Assembly (NCBI GenBank): GCA_944371605.1
Contig: CALVXU010000033.1
Coordinates: 1-48,670, forward strand
DNA from: an uncultured Bacilli bacterium
Lineage (GTDB): Bacteria; Bacillota_I; Bacilli_A; RFN20; CAG-288
Length of the DNA stretch: 48,670 nucleotides
Direction: 5' to 3'
Shown here: in pieces, positions 17,400 through 26,000 of the stretch
Layout of the letters: each line of letters begins with the position of its first letter
Numbering within the stretch: the first letter of the stretch is position 1
Translations under genes and position numbers: made by a program
Notes under the pieces: generated by a model
Seen by the model: the letters and a program-made list of their open reading frames with translations, nothing else
Database searches by the model: none
What the model was told of the DNA's origin: nothing

Positions 17400-17409
17400 T
17401 AATACACAT

Positions 17410-17485
17410 GGCCCAATAGCTCAGCCTGGATCAGAGCATCAGTCTTCGAAACTGAGTGTCGAAGGTTCAAATCCTTCTTGGGTCA
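17410..17485 (+). tRNA. tRNA-Arg (anticodon UCG)
   Basis: A full cloverleaf is readable. Acceptor GGCCCAA pairs with TTGGGTC (one G-U). The D arm is GCTC/GAGC with GG and A20, an arginine identity base, in the loop. The anticodon stem is TCAGT/ACTGA with loop CTTCGAA, giving anticodon TCG after U33. The variable loop has 5 bases, and the T arm is GAAGG/CCTTC with loop TTCAAAT. Discriminator A is at 17485. CCA is not encoded, and a T-run follows directly and may terminate transcription. Confidence 0.93.
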
Positions 17486-17524
17486 TTTTTTTGTTTGCAA
17501 AATATCGATATTAATATTATTTGT

Positions 17525-18016
17525 TTACTGATTTCGAAGCGAAAACGAAACTATTACACTGTCATGTGCTAATAATTCTTCTAGTTCAAATGCTGTTTTA
17601 TCTGTGATTCTACCCAATCTTGTATAATTCCAAGTGTTATCTCCATACATGAACGAGATACTTCTACCTTGATATAAAATGATATCACCTGGCACAGCAG
17701 TGATATGAATATCATTACGAGGCAAAGAGCTAGGCAAATCTCCAACTGCCTCAAAGCCTCCGTATTCGTTCAAAGTGATTTCTAACAAGCCATTATTATC
17801 TTCAATAAGTTGCATCAATGCAGTGACTGATTCATTATCTTCAAATTCGGTCTCAACTTTCTCATCACTTATTAAAACTTCTAGTGCTCTCATAGGTTCA
17901 TTTTCACTTTCCACATCAGTGCTATCAAAAGACGAAATATAAGTTATTGTTTTATCATCACAGCTAACTATAGAGAAGATAGCAGATAAAAATAACAATA
18001 TGCCTAATCTCTTCAT
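17525..18016 (-). CDS. Lipoprotein with a cyclophilin-like fold
   Basis: 163 residues. The signal peptide ends in 'SIVSC' (lipobox), then an acidic spacer, then a domain with 'ALMQLIEDNNGLLEITLNEY', 'GGFEAVGDLP', 'PGDIILYQGRSISFMYG' and 'YTRLGRI'. These are the core blocks of the bacterial cyclophilin-like family (Cyclophil_like2), whose members are usually small secreted or lipid-anchored proteins. Prolyl-isomerase activity has not been generally shown for this family. The start ATG overlaps the TGA of the upstream hydrolase gene (ATGA), so the two are translationally coupled. The pair is divergent from a LysR regulator. Confidence 0.82.
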   Translation of the reverse strand: MKRLGILLFLSAIFSIVSCDDKTITYISSFDSTDVESENEPMRALEVLISDEKVETEFEDNESVTALMQLIEDNNGLLEITLNEYGGFEAVGDLPSSLPRNDIHITAVPGDIILYQGRSISFMYGDNTWNYTRLGRITDKTAFELEELLAHDSVIVSFSLRNQ

Positions 18017-18966
18017 TTCGTATTCTTCATAATAAATTTCTTCATCTCTTCAAATGGAATGGCATCTAAACGATCATATAAATCTGTATGAACAGCATTA
18101 GGTATTAAAAGCAATCTTTTATTTTCACCTTTTAAATGCTGATAAGCATCTTTAGAAAAATAACATGAATGAGCTTTGTCACCATGAATGAGAAGAACCG
18201 CATTTTTTATCTCTGCTAAGTGCGCTAATTGAGGAGTATTGATAAAAGATAAAGCCGAGGTTATATTCCAACCATCATTCGAATTAAGGCTTCTGATGTG
18301 ATACCCTCTTTTAGTTTTATAATAATCATAATAATCTTTGACATAAAATGGGGCATTTTCTGGGAGATGGTCGACTACACCTCCAGCTCTCTTATAAATT
18401 CCAGATTGAAAGTCCAAAAGTCTTTGAGCATTTAATGCTATTTTTTGCTGATATAATTCTTCTTCAGTTAATTTGTCAAAATAACCTGAGTGATTGACTC
18501 TTGACATATCATACATCGTAGAGGCGATAGTCACTTTAATCCTTGTATCGATAGAAGCTGTGTTCAAGGCGATTCCGCCCCATCCACATATACCGATGAT
18601 TGAAATTCTAGAGTGATCCACTCTATCTAAAGTCATCAAATAGTCAACTGCGGCTTGAAAGTCTTCTGTATTGATGTCTGGGGAAGCCACATTTCGAGGA
18701 TAACCTGAACTTTCACCAGTAAACGAAGGGTCAAAAGCGATAGCGAGAAAACCTCTTTTAGCCATTTGCATAGCATAAAGGCCACTGGCTTGTTCTTTAA
18801 CTGCTCCAAAAGGCCCTGAAACAGCGATACCAAGTAATCTATTGAAATTTCCTTTCGGCTCATATAAATCAGCAGCAATAGTGATTCCAAAGCGATTTTT
18901 AAAGGTCACTTTTTTATGATTAACATCAGCATCTAATTCAAAAGTTTTATCCCATTTTTCAGTCAT
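18013..18966 (-). CDS. Alpha/beta hydrolase with a cysteine at the nucleophile elbow
   Basis: 317 residues from the ATG at 18966, preceded by GAGGTGG; a GTG 9 bases further upstream lies within that site. It is a single alpha/beta-hydrolase domain of the YcjY/dienelactone-hydrolase-like type. The elbow is 'IIGICGWGG', so the nucleophile position is Cys127 rather than Ser. The oxyanion region is 'VSGPFGAVKEQ', and an Asp in 'LLIHGDKAHS' and a His in 'NAVHTDLYD' are candidate triad members. Proteins of this group are cytoplasmic with mostly undefined substrates. It forms an operon with the cyclophilin-like lipoprotein and is probably controlled by the divergent LysR protein. Confidence 0.86.
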   Translation of the reverse strand: MTEKWDKTFELDADVNHKKVTFKNRFGITIAADLYEPKGNFNRLLGIAVSGPFGAVKEQASGLYAMQMAKRGFLAIAFDPSFTGESSGYPRNVASPDINTEDFQAAVDYLMTLDRVDHSRISIIGICGWGGIALNTASIDTRIKVTIASTMYDMSRVNHSGYFDKLTEEELYQQKIALNAQRLLDFQSGIYKRAGGVVDHLPENAPFYVKDYYDYYKTKRGYHIRSLNSNDGWNITSALSFINTPQLAHLAEIKNAVLLIHGDKAHSCYFSKDAYQHLKGENKRLLLIPNAVHTDLYDRLDAIPFEEMKKFIMKNTK

Positions 18967-19036
18967 ATAATCCACCTCAATTAAATTTTATTAAAGTAAA
19001 ATATCCATATCAAAGACATATTATTTATAATTAATA

Positions 19037-19051
19037 ATAACTAATAGTTAT
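19037..19051. promoter_or_regulatory. Candidate LysR-type operator (T-N11-A palindrome)
   Basis: ATAACTAATAGTTAT is a perfect 7-1-7 palindrome and contains T-N11-A (T at 19038, A at 19050), the classic LysR-family box. It lies between the divergent LysR and hydrolase genes, 22 bases before the LysR start, which suits autoregulation plus control of the operon. Confidence 0.6.
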
Positions 19052-19072
19052 GATTAAAAGGAGTTACATAAA

Positions 19073-19936
19073 GTGGAAATAAGAGATTTAGAATACTTTA
19101 TTGCTGTTGCACAAGAACAAAATTTCACTGCAGCTAGCGAAAGACTACATGTCAGTCAACCAGCGATTTCAAAACAGATAAAAACGCTAGAAAAAGAATT
19201 AGGCAAAAATCTATTCATTCGTGGGAAAAGAAGCACAAGTTTATCTGATGATGGCAAATACTTATACCAAAAAGCGATTGAAATATTATCGATTCTAAAA
19301 TCTGCAAAAGACTCGCTACAAAGTGATGAAGAGTTACATGGAGATATTTCCATCGGTTGTGGTGAATCACGCGAGATGTTGATAATCATCAAAGCGATGA
19401 AAATAATGCAAAACAAATATCCAAATATCATATTCCATCTATATAGTGGAAACGACGAAGATGTTTCATATAGATTAGATAACGGATTGGTGGACTTCGG
19501 ATTATTCATCGGAAGAACTGATCTGAACAAATATGATTATTTACGACTGCCTACTACAAATCTTTGGGGAATCATCATGAGAAAAGATGATAAACTTGCC
19601 AAGAAAGAATACATCGATATTAAAACTCTGATCAAACTCCCTTTGATTTGTCCTAGACAAGCATTGACTTCACGTGAAATACTTTCTTGGCTAAATAAAG
19701 ATCATGAACAATTGAATATCATATCGACTGTCAATCTGCTCTACAATGCGGAGCTGATGGTCGAAAGCGGTATGGGCTATGCATTGACTATCGATAATCT
19801 ATCCAATAATCCGTTTTTAGTTTTTAAAAAGATCCGTCCTGAACGCAGTGTCCCTCTAGTTTTTGCATATCGAAAAAACGCCATTCTCTCTAAACAGTCA
19901 GCTAAATTTTTAGAAATTTTAATGTCATATATATAG
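19073..19936 (+). CDS. LysR-family transcriptional regulator
   Basis: 287 residues starting at GTG, with AAGGAG 9 bases upstream. The N-terminal winged helix-turn-helix is 'MEIRDLEYFIAVAQEQNFTA' followed by 'RLHVSQPAISKQIKTLEKEL', textbook LysR. The C-terminal part (about 90-287) is the two-lobed effector-binding fold starting 'GDISIGCGESREM'. It is transcribed divergently from the hydrolase and cyclophilin-like pair, with a T-N11-A palindrome between them. The effector is unknown. It converges with the minus-strand kinase gene, with only 18 bases between the stops. Confidence 0.92.
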   Translation: MEIRDLEYFIAVAQEQNFTAASERLHVSQPAISKQIKTLEKELGKNLFIRGKRSTSLSDDGKYLYQKAIEILSILKSAKDSLQSDEELHGDISIGCGESREMLIIIKAMKIMQNKYPNIIFHLYSGNDEDVSYRLDNGLVDFGLFIGRTDLNKYDYLRLPTTNLWGIIMRKDDKLAKKEYIDIKTLIKLPLICPRQALTSREILSWLNKDHEQLNIISTVNLLYNAELMVESGMGYALTIDNLSNNPFLVFKKIRPERSVPLVFAYRKNAILSKQSAKFLEILMSYI

Positions 19937-19954
19937 AAGATATAATTTTGGCGA

Positions 19955-21313
19955 TCAATCAGCGCTCGAATCGTTATTAGCTTTAAATAAAATAGATAAT
20001 TTAAAAACATCATTTTTAAAATCGATATTTAACGCACCTGCATACTTATCTACGATAGACTGAATAGATTTTAATCCATACCCATGATTTTCTTTATTAA
20101 TTGTTTTTGTAGTGATAGGCATGCGGTTCTCTCCAAACAAAATATTACCAACAAAGTAGTTTTCGATGACAATCGAGATGAAATCGCCAACGTTTTTAAC
20201 GATCAGATTAATTGTCTTCTTTTTAGGATCTGAGACTTTAGAAACGGCTTCGATAGCATTATCAATCGCATTTCCAAAAAGAGAATAAAGATCAACATCT
20301 GATATGTAGTTCAGTCTAGAACAATCAGCATATACTTTTAAATCGACTTTTAATTGATTACAAAGCATTTTCTTCTCGACTAAAATGATATCGATTGCTT
20401 TATTATTAGTATGCATAGTCGAGTCATAAATTTGAATCATATTTTCAATCTCATCAATCGTCTCTTTTTGTAATGTTTTTTGCGAACCGAATTGACGAAT
20501 TTGATGTTTTAAATCATGAACTTTGATATTGATTGATTCATAATTAGCTTTACTTTGTTCATATTTCTCTTCAGCTTGATTTAAAAGCATAGATTTAACG
20601 AGCAATTCATATCTCAAAGAGCGAATATTTATTATGAAATATAGAATAAAGAAGACCATCAAGCAAGACAAAATATTGTAGGCGCAAATAATGATTGAAG
20701 TGACTAAATTATGATTGTCATCGTTATACACCACAATTGAATTAGCTACGATATCGATCAATAGAATCAGTGCCGATACGATAGCGATAGAAAAATTGCT
20801 AATCTCAGTCTCATCTTTAATCTTTGAAATAAAAATATTAAAGATGCCAACGTAAACTAATGCGTAAACTATCACAGTTATGACGATGCGCCACACAAGG
20901 ATAATCGAAAAAGTGACATCTATGATATCACTGCTATACAGCGTTTGTAACGTTTCATCAAAATGAAATACAAAGCACAGTAAAGAATAAATCTGATACG
21001 AGAGATGCTGAGCAGTATAAGCCGCTACGCCGATGATAAAAAGTTTTTGAAACGATATTTTAATAATAAAAAATGTTCCAATAAAACATAAAATAAATAA
21101 TAATAAAAACATCAAAGATGAATACCACCATGTATATGAAACATCTTGTAATAATGGATAAAACGTTGAGGCTAAAATAGCAACAGTACTCACCGCGATA
21201 TATCTCGCTACACAATACTTCCTTTTCGGCATTTGTGATGTGAATAAAAAGAAAGCGATTAAAATTTCGCAAGTGAAAATAATTTTATAGATATAAAGAC
21301 TTGTTATTTCCAT
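19955..21313 (-). CDS. AgrC/GHKL-type sensor histidine kinase of locus B
   Basis: 452 residues, paralogous along its length to the kinase at 11940-13304. About six helices lie in the first 235 residues. Phosphoacceptor His266 is in 'IKVHDLKHQI', at the same residue number as in the paralogue. The N-box is 'SLFGNAIDNAIEAV' and the G-box 'NHGYGLKSI'. The segment 'FYPLLQDVSYTWWYSSLM' and 'AYTAQHLSYQ' are shared with the paralogue. The start overlaps the regulator stop as TAATG. It probably senses a small ligand inside the membrane bundle; the neighbouring GH3 operon B is the likely output. Confidence 0.92.
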   Translation of the reverse strand: MEITSLYIYKIIFTCEILIAFFLFTSQMPKRKYCVARYIAVSTVAILASTFYPLLQDVSYTWWYSSLMFLLLFILCFIGTFFIIKISFQKLFIIGVAAYTAQHLSYQIYSLLCFVFHFDETLQTLYSSDIIDVTFSIILVWRIVITVIVYALVYVGIFNIFISKIKDETEISNFSIAIVSALILLIDIVANSIVVYNDDNHNLVTSIIICAYNILSCLMVFFILYFIINIRSLRYELLVKSMLLNQAEEKYEQSKANYESINIKVHDLKHQIRQFGSQKTLQKETIDEIENMIQIYDSTMHTNNKAIDIILVEKKMLCNQLKVDLKVYADCSRLNYISDVDLYSLFGNAIDNAIEAVSKVSDPKKKTINLIVKNVGDFISIVIENYFVGNILFGENRMPITTKTINKENHGYGLKSIQSIVDKYAGALNIDFKNDVFKLSILFKANNDSSAD

Positions 21314-22023
21314 TATGATTGACTACCGCTCAAATATCGGTTTAACGCTTGAATAAATTCAACTTTTTTAGGTCTTGAAATCAAAAGTTTTTCATCGCCT
21401 AGAACAGCTTCATTTTTAACGATTGAAGTCACATATCTAAGATTTACTAAATAGCAACGATTACAGGAAAAAAAGTCAAATTTCTTCAACATACTCTCAT
21501 ATTTTTTTAACGAATCATATGATTCGATAATTTGATCGCTGAGATGAAACTTTAAAATATGATCTACAACTTCGATATACTTTAGTTTTGATAATAAAAT
21601 GCGATGTATAGCGCGTTTATTATCTATGACTAATATGCTCTCACTAGAACTATTTAAAGAAGGTAGGGCTCTGTTCATCGTCAAAGCAAAATTATAATAA
21701 TTGATCGGTTTGACGAGGTAGTCAAAAGCTTGAACTTGGTATCCATTTACTGCAAATTGAACTAGATTAGTAACGAAAATAAGCATCGTAGATTTATCTA
21801 ATTCCCTTATTTTTTTAGCGGCTTCTAGCCCTGTCATATGTGGAAGATTGATATCCATAAAAATAAGATTATATTCGCATTTATATTTATCAATAAATTT
21901 TATGGCATCTTCGTATTCGAATATATTAATTTCAATTTTCTTTTCATCAAAAAACTGATTGAGATATTTTTTAAAAATATCTCTCATCTCAGCTTCATCT
22001 TCAACAATAGCTATTCTTAACAT
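21313..22023 (-). CDS. LytTR-family response regulator of locus B
   Basis: 236 residues with a receiver (1-120) and a LytTR domain (about 135-232). Asp9 and phosphoacceptor Asp57 ('LIFMDINLPHMTG'), 'IFVTN' and 'DYLVKPINYY' mark the receiver. 'LKYIEVVDHILKFHLS', 'FFSCNRCYLVNLRYV' and 'LLISRPKKVEFI' mark LytTR. It is the first gene of a two-gene operon with the kinase and reads away from operon B, with the DNA glycosylase gene between them. This gives locus B the same divergent regulator-versus-glycosidase layout as locus A. The ribosome site is weak. Confidence 0.92.
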   Translation of the reverse strand: MLRIAIVEDEAEMRDIFKKYLNQFFDEKKIEINIFEYEDAIKFIDKYKCEYNLIFMDINLPHMTGLEAAKKIRELDKSTMLIFVTNLVQFAVNGYQVQAFDYLVKPINYYNFALTMNRALPSLNSSSESILVIDNKRAIHRILLSKLKYIEVVDHILKFHLSDQIIESYDSLKKYESMLKKFDFFSCNRCYLVNLRYVTSIVKNEAVLGDEKLLISRPKKVEFIQALNRYLSGSQS

Positions 22024-22285
22024 AATTTAACTCATTTTTCCTGAAAATTATTTTACTGAACTTTTTCATTTTTTTAAAGACTTACTATCAGATTAGTAGT
22101 AAAAATTAATCTACTATGAAAATAAAATATCTGTTTTTTTATCAAATGAAACAACACCTATATCATCATTGATAATATAATATGACATGAATTGACAAAT
22201 CATGCTTAGCAAACTTCATAAATTACTAAGGAATAAAAAGTAATTGTATAAAAAATCGTCAAAATATATCGGAGGGAAAAGTCAA

Positions 22286-22834
22286 GTGAGCATAACAAGA
22301 TGTTCTTGGTGTAATCTCAAAAATCCAACATATATAAAATATCACGACGAAGAATGGGGAAAATTAAATCTAGATGACCACTATCTATATGAAATGCTTT
22401 TACTAGAATGCTTTCAGGCCGGTTTGTCTTGGGAATGTATTTTGAATAAAAGAGCGTCTTTTCGAAAAGCTTTCGATAATTTTGACCCGATTAAAATATC
22501 TAAATACAATGAAGATAAAATCACCAAGCTTTTAAGTGATAAAGGCATCATCCGTAATAGACTAAAAATCAAAGCCGCCATCACAAATGCCAATATTTTT
22601 CTCAAAATCAAAAGTGAATTCGGCAGTTTTAAAAACTATCTATTAACTTATACCAATAACACAGTCATTTATGAGACTGGTAAAACAACAAGCGCTTTGT
22701 CTGATATAATCTCAAAAGACTTATATAAAAGAGGGATGAGATTTGTCGGAAGCATAACTATATATTCTTTTTTACAAGCCATAGGAATAATTAATTCTCA
22801 TGAACATAATTGCTTTTTATATATAAATAACTGA
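22286..22834 (+). CDS. tag: DNA-3-methyladenine glycosylase I
   Basis: 182 residues from a GTG at 22286 with GGAGG upstream. The frame extends to a TTG at 22244, but family members begin just before the first cysteine. The protein opens with 'RCSWC', then 'YIKYHDEEWG', 'QAGLSWECILNKR' and 'GMRFVGSITIYSFLQAIGII', and ends with the zinc motif H-x3-C in 'HEHNC'. These match Tag, which removes 3-methyladenine from alkylated DNA in base excision repair. Cysteine and histidine zinc ligands are present at both ends. It is a housekeeping gene with no evident link to the glycosidase genes around it. Confidence 0.93.
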   Translation: MSITRCSWCNLKNPTYIKYHDEEWGKLNLDDHYLYEMLLLECFQAGLSWECILNKRASFRKAFDNFDPIKISKYNEDKITKLLSDKGIIRNRLKIKAAITNANIFLKIKSEFGSFKNYLLTYTNNTVIYETGKTTSALSDIISKDLYKRGMRFVGSITIYSFLQAIGIINSHEHNCFLYINN

Positions 22835-22952
22835 TTAAATTTTGAATACCAACTTTTAAATAATGTGAAATAATGTTGATCAGCGTCAAATATCATATTG
22901 CATATCGATTTATATTAAAAAGAGAACTTATTGTCATGTTTTTTAAAAAAAT

Positions 22953-22962
22953 ATCGCTTACA
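22953..22962 (-). promoter_or_regulatory. cre-like core upstream of operon B
   Basis: On the minus strand this is TGTAAGCGAT, matching the TGNAANCGNT half of the cre consensus. It shares TGTAAGCG with the site at 11001 in locus A. It lies about 135 bases before the first GH3 start. The 262-base interval 22835-23096 holds no other convincing feature apart from a short direct repeat, ATAATGT, near 22862-22878. Confidence 0.35.
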
Positions 22963-23096
22963 TCCGGTTGAAAAAGTGTCAATTCACGAACTTTTAACGT
23001 TTATTCCCGTGTTTCTTATTGATTTAAATTCCGAAATATTTAAAAATCAATTTATCGAAGCTGATGTTTTAACTTTTAGGACGAAAGGAGATTCTT

Positions 23097-26000
23097 ATGA
23101 AACTGAAATCGTTTTGGAAAACCAAAGGCTTCAAAAGTTGGTTTTTTACTACTATTCCTATCACAATCATCGCATTGACTGTCGGAACTGTGATGACGGC
23201 AAATGACTTCCTCTATAACACTGTTGTTCAAGTCTTCGGCGGTGAGCGAAGAAAAGTCAAAAGCGGTGATCCATCAAAATATCAATATTTCGAGAGCGAT
23301 TATGATTCTAAAAAAGATGTTTTAGAAGCGGCGAACAAATTGAATGAAGAAATCGTTTCTGAAGGTATCACCCTTTTAAAAAACGATGACTCTCTACCTT
23401 TGAATTCAACATCGAAGGTCACTGTCTTTGGAAAGAACTCTTCTGATTTAGTCTTAGGCGGCTCTGGTTCTAATGCCACCGGATCTTCCAAAGATATCAG
23501 AACTATATATGACAGTCTAGAAAGCGCTGGTTTTTCTTATAACCCAGTGATGAAAGATTTCTATGATGGCTCTAGTTCTGGAGGAGGGCGTCCAGCTTCT
23601 CCTGATATGAACGCAACAACCACTGGCTTGACCGGCTTTCCAACTGGTGAAACACCTCTCAGCTCGTATACCGATAACCTCAAAAATAGTTTTGATGATT
23701 ATAATGATGCGGCCATTGTAGTAATATCTCGTATCGGTGGTGAAGGCTTCGATTTACCACGCTCTATGTTCTATGATGGTAATGGCTATCAAAATTGGAG
23801 CGGTGATAAGCTTATCCCTGGCGCGAGAAGTAAAGAAGATCACTATTTACAATTAGATCAAAATGAAACCGACATGCTCAAACTAGCATGTGATAATTTT
23901 GAAAATGTCATCGTTGTTTTAAATTCGCCAACACCTTTAGAATTAGGATTTTTAGATGATTCTACTCACTATGCTTATAATGACAATATCAAAGGTGCAT
24001 TATGGCTGGGCTTACCTGGTAATTCAGGCGTCATGGCTTTGGGGAAAGTTTTAAACGGTGAAATAAATCCATCTGGAAGAACTGTTGATATCTATCCGCG
24101 CAATTTTAAAAACGACCCTACTTGGAATAATTTTAGCAACAATTTAGTCGAGGATGGCAACCGTTATCTAGATGAGAAAGGCCAAAAGAGAAATGCATAT
24201 TTCCTCGATTATGATGAGGGAATTTATATCGGATATCGTTATTATGAGACAAGAGGATATACTGATGGTGAAGACTGGTATGATGAAAACGTCATTTATC
24301 CGTTCGGATATGGTTTAAGTTATTCGAACTTCACTTGGGAAATCACTGATGTCAGTCCTGCAACTATTGATGACTTACAAGCTGATGATGAAATACAGAT
24401 CACAGTCAAAGTCACAAATCAAAGCGATAGACCTGGAAAAGATGTTGTTGAACTATACTATTCTGCTCCCTACACTGAATCTGAAATTGAAAAACCCCAT
24501 GTCGTCTTAGGTGATTTTGCTAAAACTGAATTGATTCCTGCACATGACAGTAAAACTGTCACCTTATCTTTAAAAGCCAGAGATATGGCATCCTACGATT
24601 ATAATGATGCTAATAAAAATGATTTTAAAGGATACGAATTAGAAGAAGGCGATTACAATCTTTATATCGCTAAGAATTCTCACGATTATTCCAATGCTTT
24701 AACCTATCATATCGCTGAAGATATTCGCTATGAAACTGACGATGCTACTGGAAAAGAAATTAATAATCTCTTCGATGACGTCAGTTCTAGAATCAATAGA
24801 TATCTCTCAAGAAGCGATTGGGATGGCACTTGGCCAGCTAAACCTACTGTCGAGGAGATGACATTATCTAAAACTGATTTAGATCAATTATCCACTTATA
24901 AAATTGAAGATGATGAAAATGACCCATGGTTTTCTTTTGAAACCCCAACACAAAGCCAAAGTGTTTTGACGTATGAAGATACTCCAATCAAATTATGGAA
25001 TTTGATTGGTAAAGACTATGATGATCCGATGTGGGATCAACTATTAAATCAGCTGACAGTTGGACAGATGGCGCGTCTCATTCAAATCGGAAATTATCAC
25101 ACAGAGGCGATTGAAAACATTGATAAGCCATTGACAACCGATCCAGATGGCCCTATGGGATATTCAGTCTTCATGGGTAATCCTTCAGTTTATGACACTT
25201 GCTATTATGCTTGCGAATCATTAGCCGGTTCCACTTGGAATGAAGAGCTGATGAAACGTTTTGGTCAGATGATCGGCAATGAATCGATCATCGGTAATGA
25301 AAAGGGCGATCAAGTCCCTTATTCTGGCTGGTATGCTCCAGCGGCTAATTTGCATCGTTCACAATTTTCAGGTAGAAACTTCGAGTATTATTCTGAAGAT
25401 CCTGTTCTCTCTGGAAAATTAGCTTCAGCTGTCATCCAAGGCGCTAAAGAAAAGGGTGTTTACACCTATATGAAACACTTTGCTTTAAATGAGCAAGAAA
25501 CCAATCGTGATACTTCTGGTTTAGTGGTTTGGGCGAATGAACAAGCGATGAGAGAGATGTACTTCGTTCCATTTGAAGAAGCTGTTAAAGTCGGTGGTAC
25601 TACCGCGATGATGTCTTCGTTCACCCGTATCGGCTTCACTTGGGCAGGTGGAAATTACAATCTATTAACTAAGCTCTTGAGAGAAGAATGGGGATTCAAA
25701 GGTATGGTCGTAACCGACTATAACTTGAAATCATATATGAATCTCGACCAGATGATCAGAGCAGGTGGAGACTTAAATTTATCTCAAAGTAAATATTTAG
25801 CAGACACCAGTTCTTCAACAGCTATAACCTGTATTCGTAAAGCATGCAAAAACATCTTATATACGGTTTCTAATTCCAATGCTATGAACGGCTTTGGTGA
25901 AGGTGTGAGATATTATTACGCTCGTCCTATCTGGTTCATCATCATGTGGAGCTGCATAACTGCTGTCATCGCCGGTCTCTTGATTTGGGGAGTATTCATC

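Larger units (their letters stand above)
16816..17409. other. 594-base AT-rich intergenic region without genes
   Basis: No reading frame with a plausible start is present. Upstream of the beta-helix gene lie overlapping palindromes GCAAATTTGC (16881-16890) and TTGCGCAA (16887-16894). Further on are a split inverted repeat (16909-16998) and an 11-bp direct repeat, AAAGCTGCTAA, at 17106-17116 and 17154-17164. The end holds the tRNA promoter. The rest is A/T-rich with nothing recognisable. Confidence 0.6.

Noticed and set aside
17501..17512. 12-base palindrome AATATCGATATT after the tRNA
   Set aside because: It is perfect but short and composed of common AT-rich words; there is no T-run placement that would make it a terminator for the minus-strand lipoprotein gene.
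22931..23206. Open frame of 91 codons overlapping the start of the first GH3 of operon B
   Set aside because: It starts at TTG without a ribosome site, overlaps the well-supported GH3 start by 110 bases and encodes no recognisable domain.
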